64,000 nucleotides of DNA from Bacillota bacterium (GCA_023390175.1 JAEWDK010000020.1:310001-374000); one strand, 5' to 3'. Counted from the stretch's first letter, positions 17,371 through 27,410 are shown. The notes: generated from the letters alone by a model not told the origin. Program-made: numbers and translations.

Positions 17371-17398
17371 ATCCTCACGAATCCGTGGGGATTTTTTG
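17371..17398 (+). terminator. Terminator of spoVS
   Basis: A 9-bp stem with one G-T pair (17371-17379 against 17384-17392) and a 4-nt loop, followed by TTTTTT. Confidence 0.9.
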
Positions 17399-17433
17399 TT
17401 GCCGTCCGCAGTTTTCCGGGCACAATTTTAAGA

Positions 17434-17462
17434 TTGAATCTCACACCACTCTATGATATAAT
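17434..17462 (+). promoter_or_regulatory. Sigma-A promoter of the fakA-like gene
   Basis: TTGAAT (17434-17439), 17-nt spacer, TATAAT (17457-17462), about 70 nt before the GTG start. Confidence 0.75.
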
Positions 17463-17532
17463 GATAGAATAAAATTATGGAATCATGCGGTAAAATTTTA
17501 CCGATAATGTTGAAATCGAGGAGTGCTGTCAA

Positions 17533-19197
17533 GTGATTAACGGATCTGACCTGAGAAATGCAATGATTTCAGGCGCTAACAATATTTTAAAGCACAAAAC
17601 ATCTGTTGATGAATTAAACATTTTCCCTGTGCCGGACGGCGATACCGGAACCAATATGTCCATGACAATGAGCGCTGCCGCAATCGAGCTTGCAAAGGCG
17701 CAGGGCGGAAAAGCCGGGGATGTTGCACACACTGCAGCCTCCGCCCTTTTGCGCGGTGCAAGGGGCAATTCCGGCGTTATCCTTTCCCTTTTGTTCCGCG
17801 GCTTTTCCAAAGGCATTGAAGGAATGAGCGAGGTTGGCGGCACCGATTTGGCAAACGCGCTCGGTATGGGCGTTGAAGCGGCTTACAAAGCGGTTATGAA
17901 ACCCACCGAGGGAACCATTTTAACCGTTTCCCGCGTGGCGAGCGAAAAAGGCAAGGCCGCAGCCGCCATTGACGACGATGTGGTTTATGTTTGGAGCGCA
18001 ATCTGCAAGGGCGCGGCGGAAGCGCTGGAGGAAACTCCCGAGCAGCTGCCCGTACTGAAAAAAGCCGGCGTTGTGGACGCGGGCGGCCAGGGATTGTGCT
18101 ATATTTTAGACGGTATGATGAGTGTATTTAAAGATCATACCATTATTGCGAACGAAATCGACCCGTCGGAAGAAAAAGCAGGCGGAGACGACTTTTTCAG
18201 AAACGCCGCAGCGGAGTTCGACCAGGTGATTCACTTTACCTATTGCACGGAATTTATTGTCGGCCGCGACCCCGAATGTAAAAAAGATTCGCAGGAGCTG
18301 CGCGGTTACCTTGAATCAATGGGCGACTGTGTTGTTCTTGTTGACGACGATGAAATTATAAAGGTTCATGTTCATACGGAAGAACCCGGAAACGCTCTGC
18401 AGGCCGCTTTGGTTTACGGCCAGCTTTTGACCGTGAAAATTGAAAACATGAAGGAACAGCACCGAAAGGCCGCCGAAGCAAACGAAGAAGCCAAAGCGAA
18501 GGCCGGCTCCCCTTTCGCCCCTGCTGACCCTGTTGAAGAAATAGGGTTTGTTGCGGTTGCCGCCGGCGACGGGCTGAAAACCCTGTTCACCGACCTTGGC
18601 TGCACGCATGTGGTTAGCGGCGGGCAAACCATGAACCCGAGTACGAACGATATTTTGGCAGCGGTCATGGCAACACCGGCAAAAACCGTACTTGTTCTTC
18701 CAAACAATAAAAATATTATTATGGCGGCCGAGCAGACAATTCCGCTTGTAGCCGACCGTAAAGTGATCGTTCTGCCAACGCGCACCATACCGCAGGGGCT
18801 GTCCGCCATGCTGGCCTATGACCCCGACTCCACACCGGAAGTCAACACGGTAAACATGATGGAAGCCGCGGCCGGCGTAGCAACCGGAACGGTTACCTTT
18901 GCCGCGCGTGATTCCGAGTTCGGCGGGCACAAAATCAAAGAGGGCGACATTCTTGGCCTGAACAACGGAAAGATGGAGCTGATTGAAAAAGATATTGTTC
19001 ACACCTGCAGCAAGCTGACCCGTTCCATGGTTGGCCGCGGCACTTCGTTTATCACGATTATTTACGGCGCGGACATTACGGAAGCACAGGCAAATGACGC
19101 TTACAACCGCATTAAAAGCAGAGTAGGCAACGATATTGAGGTAACCCTTGTCAACGGCGGTCAGCCGGTTTACTACTTTATCATTTCCGTTGAGTAA
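17533..19197 (+). CDS. fakA: DAK2-domain protein, fatty acid kinase A-like (YloV)
   Basis: Likely phosphorylates fatty acids bound by a FakB/DegV partner, feeding exogenous fatty acids into phospholipid synthesis. The N-terminal DhaL/DAK2 nucleotide domain (about 1-200) shows the Mg-binding VPDGDTGTNMSMTM and the phosphate loop GARGNSGVILS. The remaining 350 residues form the conserved middle and C-terminal domain (VHVHTEEPGNAL, VVSGGQTMNPST, TLVNGGQPVYYFIISVE). Length of 554 aa is normal. Start is GTG with GAGGAG upstream. It directly precedes recG, as in many Firmicutes. No fakB/degV gene is seen in this window. Confidence 0.92.
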   Translation: MINGSDLRNAMISGANNILKHKTSVDELNIFPVPDGDTGTNMSMTMSAAAIELAKAQGGKAGDVAHTAASALLRGARGNSGVILSLLFRGFSKGIEGMSEVGGTDLANALGMGVEAAYKAVMKPTEGTILTVSRVASEKGKAAAAIDDDVVYVWSAICKGAAEALEETPEQLPVLKKAGVVDAGGQGLCYILDGMMSVFKDHTIIANEIDPSEEKAGGDDFFRNAAAEFDQVIHFTYCTEFIVGRDPECKKDSQELRGYLESMGDCVVLVDDDEIIKVHVHTEEPGNALQAALVYGQLLTVKIENMKEQHRKAAEANEEAKAKAGSPFAPADPVEEIGFVAVAAGDGLKTLFTDLGCTHVVSGGQTMNPSTNDILAAVMATPAKTVLVLPNNKNIIMAAEQTIPLVADRKVIVLPTRTIPQGLSAMLAYDPDSTPEVNTVNMMEAAAGVATGTVTFAARDSEFGGHKIKEGDILGLNNGKMELIEKDIVHTCSKLTRSMVGRGTSFITIIYGADITEAQANDAYNRIKSRVGNDIEVTLVNGGQPVYYFIISVE

Positions 19198-19258
19198 TTG
19201 CGCCGCACATCTTTGGCGGTTACCGCATGCGTAAGGATGAACGGGTGCATACAAAAAT

Positions 19259-21292
19259 ATGAGATCTTTATTTGACCAGAATATACAAAACTTAAAAGGC
19301 GTCGGTGAGAAGCGCGCCAGGCTTTTTCAAAAGCTTGGCGCGCCGACTATCGGCGCTTTGCTGCGTTTCTACCCACGGGCTTACGAAGATTTAAGCAACC
19401 CCTTTCTGATTCACGACGCCCCGCTGAACGAGTCCTGCGCGATTCGCGCAACCGTAACCGCGCCGCCGAAGGAAACAAGGATCCGCAGCGGCATGACCAT
19501 TTACAAGGTAATGGCGACGGACGGCGAAAGTGATATGGAGCTGACGTATTTTAATAATCCGTATATTATGACCATGCTCAAAGAGGACGAGGAATATATT
19601 TTCTATGGTAAAGTGAGCGCAAACTTTTTAAAACGAGGGATGAACGCGCCGGAATTTTTGCGTGCGGCGGTCTGCCCCCCGGTGCGCCCGATTTACCGCC
19701 AAACGCAGGGGCTTTCGAGCAAAATGGTGGAAAATGCGGTAAAAAATGCGTTTGAGCTGCTGCCCGACGCAATGCGCGACCCGATTCCCGAACCTATTCG
19801 GATGGAGCATGCGCTTTGCCACCTGCGCTTTGCGCTCGAAAACATCCACCTGCCGGGCAGCATGGAAAACCTTGAGATTGCGCGAAGACGGCTGATTTTT
19901 GAAGAGCTGCTGGTGCTTCAGCTCGGCCTGCTCCGGTTAAAAGGACGCTGCCGCGCGGAAAGCCGCCTGAAATTAAAAACGGATTACTCCACGGAGTTTT
20001 ATTCCCTGCTTTCCTTTGCACCCACAAATGCCCAAAAGCGGGCCGTAAAAGAATCCGTAGCCGACATGATGAGCGGATACCCGATGAGCCGCCTGATTCA
20101 GGGCGATGTCGGCTCCGGTAAAACCGCGGTGGCGGCGGCGCTCTGTTATTCCACAATAAAAGGCGGGATGCAGGCTGCACTGATGGCGCCAACCGAAATT
20201 TTGGCGCAGCAGCATTATGCTTCGCTTTCCGAACTGCTGGACGGCGCCGGAATTCAAGTTGCGGTATTGACCGGTTCCCTGCCCGCCGCAAAAAAACGGA
20301 CTGTTTTAGCCGCGCTGCAGTCCGGTGAAATTCAGCTTATCATCGGCACGCATGCGCTGCTTTCCGAAGGGGTGGAGTTCCGGCATCTTGGACTTGTCAT
20401 TACCGACGAGCAGCACCGTTTCGGCGTGGCACAGCGCGCTGCGCTTGCCGCCAAGGGGGATGACCCGCATATGCTTGTTATGAGCGCCACGCCGATTCCG
20501 CGCACGCTCGCGCTCATGATTTACGGTGATTTGGACATTTCCGTTTTGGACGAACTTCCGCCCGGCAGGCAGAAAATCGACACCTATGCGATATCAAGTG
20601 AAAAGCGGCAGCGGGCATTCCGCTTTATCCGAAAGCATGTGGATGCGGGTCATCAGTGTTATATTATCTGCCCCATGATCGACGAGGGGCAAAATGATAC
20701 GGCAAGCGTGAATCAGTACGCAGAAAAGCTGGAAAAGGAATGGCTGCCCGGCTGCCGTATCGGTGTTTTACACGGCAGGATGAAGCCGAAGGAAAAGGAA
20801 GCCGTTATGGCCGATTTTGCGGCGGGAAAGCTCTCCGTCCTGGTTTCCACCACGGTGGTGGAGGTTGGTGTGGATGTGCCGAATGCGGTGGTTATGATGA
20901 TCGAAAACGCGGAGCGATACGGCCTTTCCCAGCTGCACCAGCTGCGCGGGCGAGTTGGGCGCGGAAAAGAAAAATCCACCTGCATCCTGGTTTCGGACGC
21001 GCAGAATGAAGAGGCCACAACACGTTTGCGGGCAATGTGCGAAACGAGCGACGGCTTTCAGATTGCCGATCAGGATTTAAAGCTGCGCGGCCCGGGCGAT
21101 TTTTTCGGGCAAAAGCAGCACGGCCTGCCGGATTTAAAAATAGCGGACATGATGAAGGACATGGGTGTGCTGAAGCAGGCTCAGGCTGTCGCCAGAACCA
21201 TCATCGCCGAAGACCGCGAACTGGAGGCGCCGGAGCACCGCGGGCTGCGTGCGGAGGTGAAACAGCTTTTTAACGACATGGAGATATCATAA
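19259..21292 (+). CDS. recG: ATP-dependent DNA helicase RecG
   Basis: Branch-migrating helicase that regresses stalled replication forks and processes Holliday junctions. Motifs in order: helix-hairpin-helix-like LKGVGEKRARLFQKLG, the OB wedge domain (about 60-150), Walker A QGDVGSGKTAVAAAL, motif Ia PTEILAQQH, DEQH-box VITDEQHRFGV, motif III SATPIPRTLAL, then VEVGVDVPNAVVM and QLRGRVGRG of the second RecA fold, and the RecG tail GPGDFFGQKQHGLPDL. 677 aa is normal. The ribosome site before the ATG at 19259 is weak, so coupling with the gene upstream (61 nt away) is possible. Confidence 0.98.
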   Translation: MRSLFDQNIQNLKGVGEKRARLFQKLGAPTIGALLRFYPRAYEDLSNPFLIHDAPLNESCAIRATVTAPPKETRIRSGMTIYKVMATDGESDMELTYFNNPYIMTMLKEDEEYIFYGKVSANFLKRGMNAPEFLRAAVCPPVRPIYRQTQGLSSKMVENAVKNAFELLPDAMRDPIPEPIRMEHALCHLRFALENIHLPGSMENLEIARRRLIFEELLVLQLGLLRLKGRCRAESRLKLKTDYSTEFYSLLSFAPTNAQKRAVKESVADMMSGYPMSRLIQGDVGSGKTAVAAALCYSTIKGGMQAALMAPTEILAQQHYASLSELLDGAGIQVAVLTGSLPAAKKRTVLAALQSGEIQLIIGTHALLSEGVEFRHLGLVITDEQHRFGVAQRAALAAKGDDPHMLVMSATPIPRTLALMIYGDLDISVLDELPPGRQKIDTYAISSEKRQRAFRFIRKHVDAGHQCYIICPMIDEGQNDTASVNQYAEKLEKEWLPGCRIGVLHGRMKPKEKEAVMADFAAGKLSVLVSTTVVEVGVDVPNAVVMMIENAERYGLSQLHQLRGRVGRGKEKSTCILVSDAQNEEATTRLRAMCETSDGFQIADQDLKLRGPGDFFGQKQHGLPDLKIADMMKDMGVLKQAQAVARTIIAEDRELEAPEHRGLRAEVKQLFNDMEIS

Positions 21293-21329
21293 GAACCAAG
21301 AAGTAACTTCACTTCTTGGTTCTTTTTTT
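21291..21329. terminator. Terminator between convergent recG and sbcC
   Basis: A 14-bp perfect stem, AAGAACCAAGAAGT (21291-21304) with ACTTCTTGGTTCTT (21311-21324), followed on the plus strand by a T-run that runs into the sbcC stop codon. It clearly ends recG; the minus-strand side lacks a good T-run, so it serves sbcC less well. Confidence 0.88.
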
Positions 21330-24030
21330 AGCTGATTATTTCAACCCTGCTGCCGCCATCCGCGGCTTTGGAAACAACAATCTGTGTGGCGATGCGGGTT
21401 TTCAACTCGGTAACATGCGAAATAATCCCAATCGTACGCCCGCTCTGCTGAATTTGCAGCAAGGCCTTCATTGCCGTGTCAAGTGTTTCCTGGTCGAGCG
21501 AGCCAAACCCCTCATCGATAAAAATCGAATCCAGATGCACGCTGCCCGAATAATTCTGCACCACGTCGGAAAGGCCGAAAGCAAGGGAAAGGGAGGCCAG
21601 AAACAGCTCGCCGCCCGACAGCGTTTCCACACTGCGCGCACCGCCGCTGTATGCGTCGAACACCTGCAAATCCAGCCCGCCGAGCGCGTTCCCGCCGGAA
21701 GCCCCCGTGATGCGGCTCAGGCTGTACCTTCCGTTGCTGAACGTGGAAAAAAAGGTGTTTGCACAAGAAAGAATATCGTCGAGCATAATACCGAGCACAA
21801 ACTGCTGCAGCGGGATTTTAAGGCCCGTTTTTCCGGAAAGCAGCGCGGCCAGCCGGCTCGTACGCGAATACCTTTCCTCTAAATCGGAGCCCAGCTTTGA
21901 AAGCTCGCTCAGCTTTTTCAGTGATTTGCGCGCCGAATCAACACTTTGGGTCAGGCTGCCGGTGCGCTGCGCCGTTTGGCTGCTTTTTTGCTGCACATCG
22001 CTCTGAACAGATTTCACAAGCGCGAGGTCGGGCTTTTCCTTTCCTTCAAGCTCCTTTTCCAGTTCGGAAAGCTGCTCCTTTTTTGACTTGCAGGAAGCAG
22101 TATAATTTTCAAGCTCCTTTTCCAGTTCCGCTTCACCCTGTACCGAAAGTACAATGGCGGAAAAATCAATATCCGGGCTTAATTTTGATGCGGCGACCTC
22201 GGTTTCAAAGCGGTTTTTCGCTTCCCGAACCGCCTGCTCCGATTCCGCAAAGGCTTTGGCCGCCGCTTCGCCGGCTGCCCCGGTGGCCGCCCATGCGCTC
22301 TGCGCCGCCGATATGCGCGCTTCAATCCGGTCGGCGAGCTCCGTATTCTCTTTTATTTTCTTCCGAACAGCAATAATTTCCCGCTCAATTTGTTCAATTT
22401 CCCGGTATTCCCCCAGATTAGCGGTAACTTCATCCGCCGCGGCGTGAAGGGAAGCGCTTTCCCGTTCGAGTATGGAGAGGGCAGCCTTCCCCTCCTCAAG
22501 CTTTTGCCGCGCCTGCTCCTGAAGCTGTTCTAAATCATGCAGCCGCTTTTCGCATTTCGCCAGCGTTTCACCGGACTGTTTTGCCTGCTCCAATTCCGCC
22601 TGTGCTGCTTTCAGCTTTTCACTTTGCTTTGCGGGAACGGGATGGTGGACTGCGCCGCAAACCGGGCAGGGCTTTCCCTCGCTCAGTTCGGCTGCCAGCG
22701 AAGCGGCCGCGTCATTTTTTATCAGCGCTTCCACTTCGGCCATCAATTGGGGAAGCATACGGTTCTTTTCCTGAATTTTGTGCATATAGTCCAGCCCGGC
22801 CCGATAACGTTCCTGTGCGTCTTTTAGCGAAGCAGAAAACTTTTCCTGCTCCTTATTCTGTACCGCCAGCTGCTGTTCCTTTGACTTTAATTCAGCCTGT
22901 ATGGTATGAAGCCGCTGTGCGCCGCCGCGTGCGGCTTCCAGCTTACTCAACTTTTGAGCGAAAGCAGTCGCCGCTTTGCGGCAATTCTTTGCGGCGGGCA
23001 GCTGCTCCAGGGCCGATTTCTGTTCCTTTTCCGCCTGTATGCGGGTTATTTCAGCAGCTTCCTTTGCCTTTGCCTTTACCGCGTAATCGCGCTGTGCGGC
23101 CTGATAAGCCGTGTGATACGGCAAAACACCCCTTGCAAGGCGGCTTAGCTTTAAGCTGTCCCTTTTTTGGGCCATGCGGGCTTCGGCTTTGACCAATGTG
23201 TCCAATTCTAATCGCAGGGACTGCGTGTTTTCAAATTTACGGTTGAGCGCGAGCGCTGCGTTAAGTTCGTTGTTGCGCTTTTCCAGCTCTTTTTCCAGCA
23301 AAACGAGCTCCGCTTTGGCGGCTGCCAGCTGCCGGTCCGTTTCGCTGCATTTTTGCTCCAATTCCTCCGCGGTGGTAACTTCCTCCCGCTCGAGAATCAG
23401 CTTTTTTGCCGCAGTAACCTCGTTTGCCTGCTGTTGGACTTCATCCGCCATCTTTTTCAGCTTCAGCGTCACCTGCGCCCAGCGCCCGGTTGCGAACAGG
23501 GTCTGGAACATCTGCGCCTTGTCGCGTGAATTGGCAAGCAGCAGCTTTAAAAAGTCGCCCTGGGGTAGCACCATCACCTGTGAAAACTGCTCGCAGTTCA
23601 GGCCGAGCAGCTGTTCCGCCTGTTCGCGCACCTTGGACTCCGCCCCTGTCAAAAGAAGCTCCCATTCCGAACCGGCAAGGCGGTAGCAGCTATGCTCTTC
23701 TTTTGTCTTGATCGCACCCGTACCCCTTGCAGCGTACCTTTGCTGGGAACGGTAAAAGCGGTACGTTTCAGCACCCAGACCGAACGTAAAATCAACCAGC
23801 GTTTCCGCGTCCTGCGGCGCGGCGGTGCTGACCATACTGTTCCAGCTGCGGCGGCCGCCGGTTGCCTTACAGTAAAGCGCGAAACACATGGCATCAAGGA
23901 TTGTGGTTTTTCCGCCGCCTGTCGAGCCGGTGATTAAAAAGATGGGGTTGTCACCCAGTTTGGTAAAGTCCACCGTAGTGGTGCCAAGGTATGAGCCAAA
24001 GGCCTGCATTGTAATTTGAATCGGCTTCAT
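21328..24030 (-). CDS. sbcC: Exonuclease SbcCD, SbcC ATPase subunit
   Basis: SMC-like ATPase that, with SbcD, cuts hairpins and blocked double-strand ends. The Walker A loop is GSTGGGKTTILDAM near residue 35. Two long coiled-coil arms flank a zinc hook CPVCGAVHHP near residue 455. The C-terminal ABC signature LSGGELFLASLSLAFGLSD and Walker B SIFIDEGFGSLD follow. 900 aa is slightly shorter than the roughly 1000-residue E. coli protein. Its ATG overlaps the sbcD stop by 4 nt, so the two subunits are translationally coupled. Confidence 0.95.
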   Translation of the reverse strand: MKPIQITMQAFGSYLGTTTVDFTKLGDNPIFLITGSTGGGKTTILDAMCFALYCKATGGRRSWNSMVSTAAPQDAETLVDFTFGLGAETYRFYRSQQRYAARGTGAIKTKEEHSCYRLAGSEWELLLTGAESKVREQAEQLLGLNCEQFSQVMVLPQGDFLKLLLANSRDKAQMFQTLFATGRWAQVTLKLKKMADEVQQQANEVTAAKKLILEREEVTTAEELEQKCSETDRQLAAAKAELVLLEKELEKRNNELNAALALNRKFENTQSLRLELDTLVKAEARMAQKRDSLKLSRLARGVLPYHTAYQAAQRDYAVKAKAKEAAEITRIQAEKEQKSALEQLPAAKNCRKAATAFAQKLSKLEAARGGAQRLHTIQAELKSKEQQLAVQNKEQEKFSASLKDAQERYRAGLDYMHKIQEKNRMLPQLMAEVEALIKNDAAASLAAELSEGKPCPVCGAVHHPVPAKQSEKLKAAQAELEQAKQSGETLAKCEKRLHDLEQLQEQARQKLEEGKAALSILERESASLHAAADEVTANLGEYREIEQIEREIIAVRKKIKENTELADRIEARISAAQSAWAATGAAGEAAAKAFAESEQAVREAKNRFETEVAASKLSPDIDFSAIVLSVQGEAELEKELENYTASCKSKKEQLSELEKELEGKEKPDLALVKSVQSDVQQKSSQTAQRTGSLTQSVDSARKSLKKLSELSKLGSDLEERYSRTSRLAALLSGKTGLKIPLQQFVLGIMLDDILSCANTFFSTFSNGRYSLSRITGASGGNALGGLDLQVFDAYSGGARSVETLSGGELFLASLSLAFGLSDVVQNYSGSVHLDSIFIDEGFGSLDQETLDTAMKALLQIQQSGRTIGIISHVTELKTRIATQIVVSKAADGGSRVEIIS

Positions 24031-25175
24031 AGATCATTCTCTTCCCTGCATGTATTCAAAGCCTGCAAAAACAGCGCGCGGTCGCCGTCGTCCGCTTCAC
24101 TGTCACAAATTTGACGAAGAAACTGCTCAAAAATATAAATATCGTCCGTTTTTCGGTGCATCAGCTGTTCGCGCAGGTCGCTGCGCACAGCGCCCGCCCC
24201 CGCAGAAAGCCACTCGCTGCTTAATCCAAGCAGGTTCGGGTAATATGGCCTTAACTGGTCCATCGGCATATAGACGGGCGCAGTGTCCTTTAAGTTGGCA
24301 TAAAGATAATCGTTACTGGGGTTGTCCCTTCCCTGCTGTAAAAGGTCGGCAAACAAGCCGGAAAGCACGCGCATGTCATGCAGCGGCGGCCGACTGTATT
24401 CGCTGATTTCCGTATGATCTTTATGAATATCCAATACGGTAAAGGATTTGCGCTGGCCGGCTTCATCAAAGGAATATTTGAGCGGCGAACCGCAGTAGCG
24501 CCCGTTTGCCCCCGCTTTTTGCGGCCCGTGCAGATGCCCGAGCGCCACATAATCAAAGCCTTCAAACACAGATGGGTTTACCTCCGAGCTGCCGCCCACA
24601 AAAGTCGGGCTTTCAGAAGAAGACAGCGTACCGCCCATGACAAAGCAGTGGGCAAGCAGGATGTTTATCACGCTGCCGTCCAGCTGCGCCCTCACACGGT
24701 CAAGCAGCGCCGTGTACGCCTCCTGAAAGCTCTTAATGCTGTCGTCCTTTAAGAACTGGCGCACTGCGGCCGGCTCACAGTAGGGCAGCAGATAAACATG
24801 CGCCGTTTCCTCCCCCGCCGTAACCACAGCCGGATGAAACGCATCCGCAATGCTGCTGCCGATGTAAATTCCGCTCTGCCGCAGCAGCCCGGTTCCGATG
24901 GCAATGCGTTCAGCGCCGTCGTGGTTGCCGGAAATCAGCGCAAGCGGAACGTGCAGATCGCTTATTTCAGTCAAAAAGCGGTCGAAAAGCCGGATCGCCT
25001 CGACCGGGGCAATCTGGCGGTCAAACAAATCGCCTGCAATTACAACCAGGTCGGGGCGGCCGGAACGAACAGCAGGCAAAAACACTTCATTGATAAAGTA
25101 CTCCTGATCGGGCAGGAGGGAACGGCCATAAACCATTTTCCCCAGGTGCCAGTCGGAGGTATGAAACACTTTCAT
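24027..25175 (-). CDS. sbcD: Exonuclease SbcCD, SbcD nuclease subunit
   Basis: Mn-dependent nuclease partner of SbcC. All phosphoesterase motifs of Mre11/SbcD are present: HTSDWHLGK (motif I), VIAGDLFDR (II), ISGNHDGAER (III), LLAHCFVMGG (IV), and ALGHLHGPQ (V). The C-terminal part, including YLYANLKDTAPVY, is the usual capping and SbcC-binding domain. 382 aa is typical. It overlaps sbcC downstream and a third phosphoesterase gene upstream by 4 nt each (ATGA), making a tight three-gene operon. Confidence 0.96.
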   Translation of the reverse strand: MKVFHTSDWHLGKMVYGRSLLPDQEYFINEVFLPAVRSGRPDLVVIAGDLFDRQIAPVEAIRLFDRFLTEISDLHVPLALISGNHDGAERIAIGTGLLRQSGIYIGSSIADAFHPAVVTAGEETAHVYLLPYCEPAAVRQFLKDDSIKSFQEAYTALLDRVRAQLDGSVINILLAHCFVMGGTLSSSESPTFVGGSSEVNPSVFEGFDYVALGHLHGPQKAGANGRYCGSPLKYSFDEAGQRKSFTVLDIHKDHTEISEYSRPPLHDMRVLSGLFADLLQQGRDNPSNDYLYANLKDTAPVYMPMDQLRPYYPNLLGLSSEWLSAGAGAVRSDLREQLMHRKTDDIYIFEQFLRQICDSEADDGDRALFLQALNTCREENDL

Positions 25176-25864
25176 TTCCGATACCTTTTCTCCTGCGGCG
25201 CTTCCACGGGAATCACATCGTTAAACACCGCGAAGTTTTTCGCGGTAATCTTGCGGTCAACGTGGATTGCGCCAAAATACCATTTGGTAAATTCGACCTG
25301 CCTGACAAGCTGCTCAAAAAAAGCTTCAAGCTGGTTCGTACTCTCTTTTGCATTTGTGGACTGGTACATCACACGCGGCGCCGGCTCATGGGTTATTATG
25401 TAATCTACCTTCATGTCAACCACGTGCAGATTGTTCACGCCCGCGCGCATTTCGTCCATTGTCGGCATTTCGTGTTCCCACCATTTTCCGGCTTGAATCC
25501 GCAGCTGCTTTTCACTGCTTTCCCCTCCGCCGAAGGCAAAGATTTTTTTGTTCTCGATAGTAAACACCTGCCCGCGCATCAGGTGGTACAAATTCCCGCT
25601 GATATTCTGCACCTGGCCGCCGTTCCATTCCGTTACCGGGTATTGGCTCAGAAGGTCAAAATTTTCATGCGTACCGTCCACAAACAGAATATTATATTTT
25701 TTATTTCCCAGTTTTTTGAGGATCTTCTGTTCTTTTTCTCCGCCATCCCAGATAAAACCAAAATCGCCGCACACAATAAGTGTGTCGCCTTTTTTCAGCT
25801 TTTTTACCTGAGAGGAGTCAAAGCGGCACATTTCTCCGTGTGTATCACCGGTTATGTAAATCAC
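25172..25864 (-). CDS. Calcineurin-like metallophosphoesterase, first gene of the sbcDC operon
   Basis: A stand-alone phosphoesterase of unknown substrate. Motifs: YITGDTHGEM (I), VCGDFGFIWDGG (II), FVDGTHENFD (III, with the usual GNHE replaced by GTHE), and YIITHEPAPRV (IV). This pattern resembles small clostridial phosphoesterases that are found scattered in genomes and phages. GTG start at 25864 with GGAGG 7 nt upstream. It overlaps sbcD by 4 nt, so it is co-expressed with the DNA-end nuclease. A DNA or nucleotide repair role is inference from this linkage only. Confidence 0.82.
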   Translation of the reverse strand: MIYITGDTHGEMCRFDSSQVKKLKKGDTLIVCGDFGFIWDGGEKEQKILKKLGNKKYNILFVDGTHENFDLLSQYPVTEWNGGQVQNISGNLYHLMRGQVFTIENKKIFAFGGGESSEKQLRIQAGKWWEHEMPTMDEMRAGVNNLHVVDMKVDYIITHEPAPRVMYQSTNAKESTNQLEAFFEQLVRQVEFTKWYFGAIHVDRKITAKNFAVFNDVIPVEAPQEKRYRK

Positions 25865-26025
25865 TGCAATTCCTCCATTGTATCTTAATTACAATTTTTT
25901 AATAATTTAAAACTTCCCTTTATCTTTTACCCAATAGCTGATATAATTTATAAATAGCGCGCGGATAACTGATATAAGTATATAACACATTATGAATATA
26001 ATATCACATTGGAGGCAAAAGTTCC

Positions 26026-27381
26026 ATGAAAAAAAAGGCTCTCTCCCTGTTTACTCTTCTTCTTACCTTTTGTATTTTATTTTCGTCCGTCCCGGCAAGC
26101 GCAGCGGTTTTTAATATTGGATTTGATACCAACTGCGCGGCCATTGAGCTGGTGAATTTGGATACAAATACCGTGGTTTACCAAAAAAACGCGGATGTTC
26201 GCCGTGAACCGGCTTCTACTACAAAAATTATGACATTCATTGTTGCAAGCGAACATATCAAAGACCTTACCGGCACCAAAATCACAGTGACAAAAGAGGT
26301 AGTCGATAAGCTGCTGGGCACGGGCAGCTCCCTTTCCGGCATTAAGGAAAATGACCAGCTGACCGCTATGCAGCTTTTGAACTGTATGCTGGTACCAAGC
26401 GGAAACGACGCGGCGCTCGTTCTGGCCGATTATGTCGGCGGCGGCAATGTGGATAAATTCGTGGACATGATGAATCAGAAGGCGCAGGAGCTTGGCTGCA
26501 AGGGAACGCATTTCGCCAATCCCCACGGGCTGCATGATGAAAATCACTACACAACCGCGCATGATTTGTACCTGATTACAAAATACGCAATGAGCCTTCC
26601 GAATTTCTCGGATATTACTTCAAAGACACGTTATTCCTATTCGCCGATTGGCGGGCCGGATGCCGGAAAGAAAAGGTCACTTTCCACCACAAACTACCTG
26701 ATTGACAAAAACCTGGACGGCGGCAAGTACTATTACCAGTACGCCAAAGGGATTAAAACCGGGCACATGGATCAGTCGGGTTACTGCCTTGTTTCTTCCG
26801 CAACAGCCGAAGGCTACAGCTACCTGTGTGTCGCGCTCGGTGCACCGGATGTGGATAAAAACGGCAAAGCGATTACCACCCGCGGTGAAATGATAGATAC
26901 CGCGGCACTGTTCCGGTGGGCATTTCGGAATCTGCAGCTAAAGCCCATTCTAAACGGGCAGGACTCGGTTGGCGAAATCAAACTGAATAACGCATGGAAC
27001 AAGGACAAGCTGCTTTTGGTTGCGGAAAAAAACTACTCCGCCATGCTGCCGAACAACGTTTCCGCCAGCAGCGTGATTATTACGAAGCATATCCCGCAAA
27101 GCATAGATGCCCCGATTAAAAAAGGGCAGGTCATCGGAACGGCGACACTGAGCTACGCGAATCAGGAGCTGACCACAGTGAATTTGGTGGCGTCGGAAAG
27201 CGTTGAACGCAGCGAGGTGCTTCGCACCGCAAATACGGTGAAATCCATCTTTACATCGGGCTGGTTCATCGCCATTGCGGCAATCATCGTTCTTCTTGTT
27301 GTTATTTATATCATCCTGGCGCTGATTTACAACCGCAAAAAGAAGAATCTGCGCAAAGTGAAAAAATACAGAAAGATGTAG
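26026..27381 (+). CDS. D-alanyl-D-alanine carboxypeptidase (S11 family, DacF-like)
   Basis: Trims the terminal D-Ala from peptidoglycan stem peptides outside the membrane. A signal peptide covers residues 1-27 (cleavage near ASA-A). The three penicillin-binding motifs are present: STTK (Ser64 nucleophile, Lys67), SGN (125-127) and KTG in GIKTGHMDQSGYC. After the catalytic domain comes the PBP5-type C-terminal domain, then one membrane helix (WFIAIAAIIVLLVVIYIILA) and a basic tail. Most family members use an amphipathic helix; here a full membrane span anchors it. Ribosome site GGAGG 11 nt upstream. Own terminator follows. Confidence 0.93.
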   Translation: MKKKALSLFTLLLTFCILFSSVPASAAVFNIGFDTNCAAIELVNLDTNTVVYQKNADVRREPASTTKIMTFIVASEHIKDLTGTKITVTKEVVDKLLGTGSSLSGIKENDQLTAMQLLNCMLVPSGNDAALVLADYVGGGNVDKFVDMMNQKAQELGCKGTHFANPHGLHDENHYTTAHDLYLITKYAMSLPNFSDITSKTRYSYSPIGGPDAGKKRSLSTTNYLIDKNLDGGKYYYQYAKGIKTGHMDQSGYCLVSSATAEGYSYLCVALGAPDVDKNGKAITTRGEMIDTAALFRWAFRNLQLKPILNGQDSVGEIKLNNAWNKDKLLLVAEKNYSAMLPNNVSASSVIITKHIPQSIDAPIKKGQVIGTATLSYANQELTTVNLVASESVERSEVLRTANTVKSIFTSGWFIAIAAIIVLLVVIYIILALIYNRKKKNLRKVKKYRKM

Positions 27382-27410
27382 TAAATCTTTTTCCTTCCGA
27401 TTACGCTGAA

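Noticed and set aside
18316..19254. A 312-residue frame opposite the fakA-like gene
   Set aside because: It is an antisense shadow produced by codon bias of the real gene.
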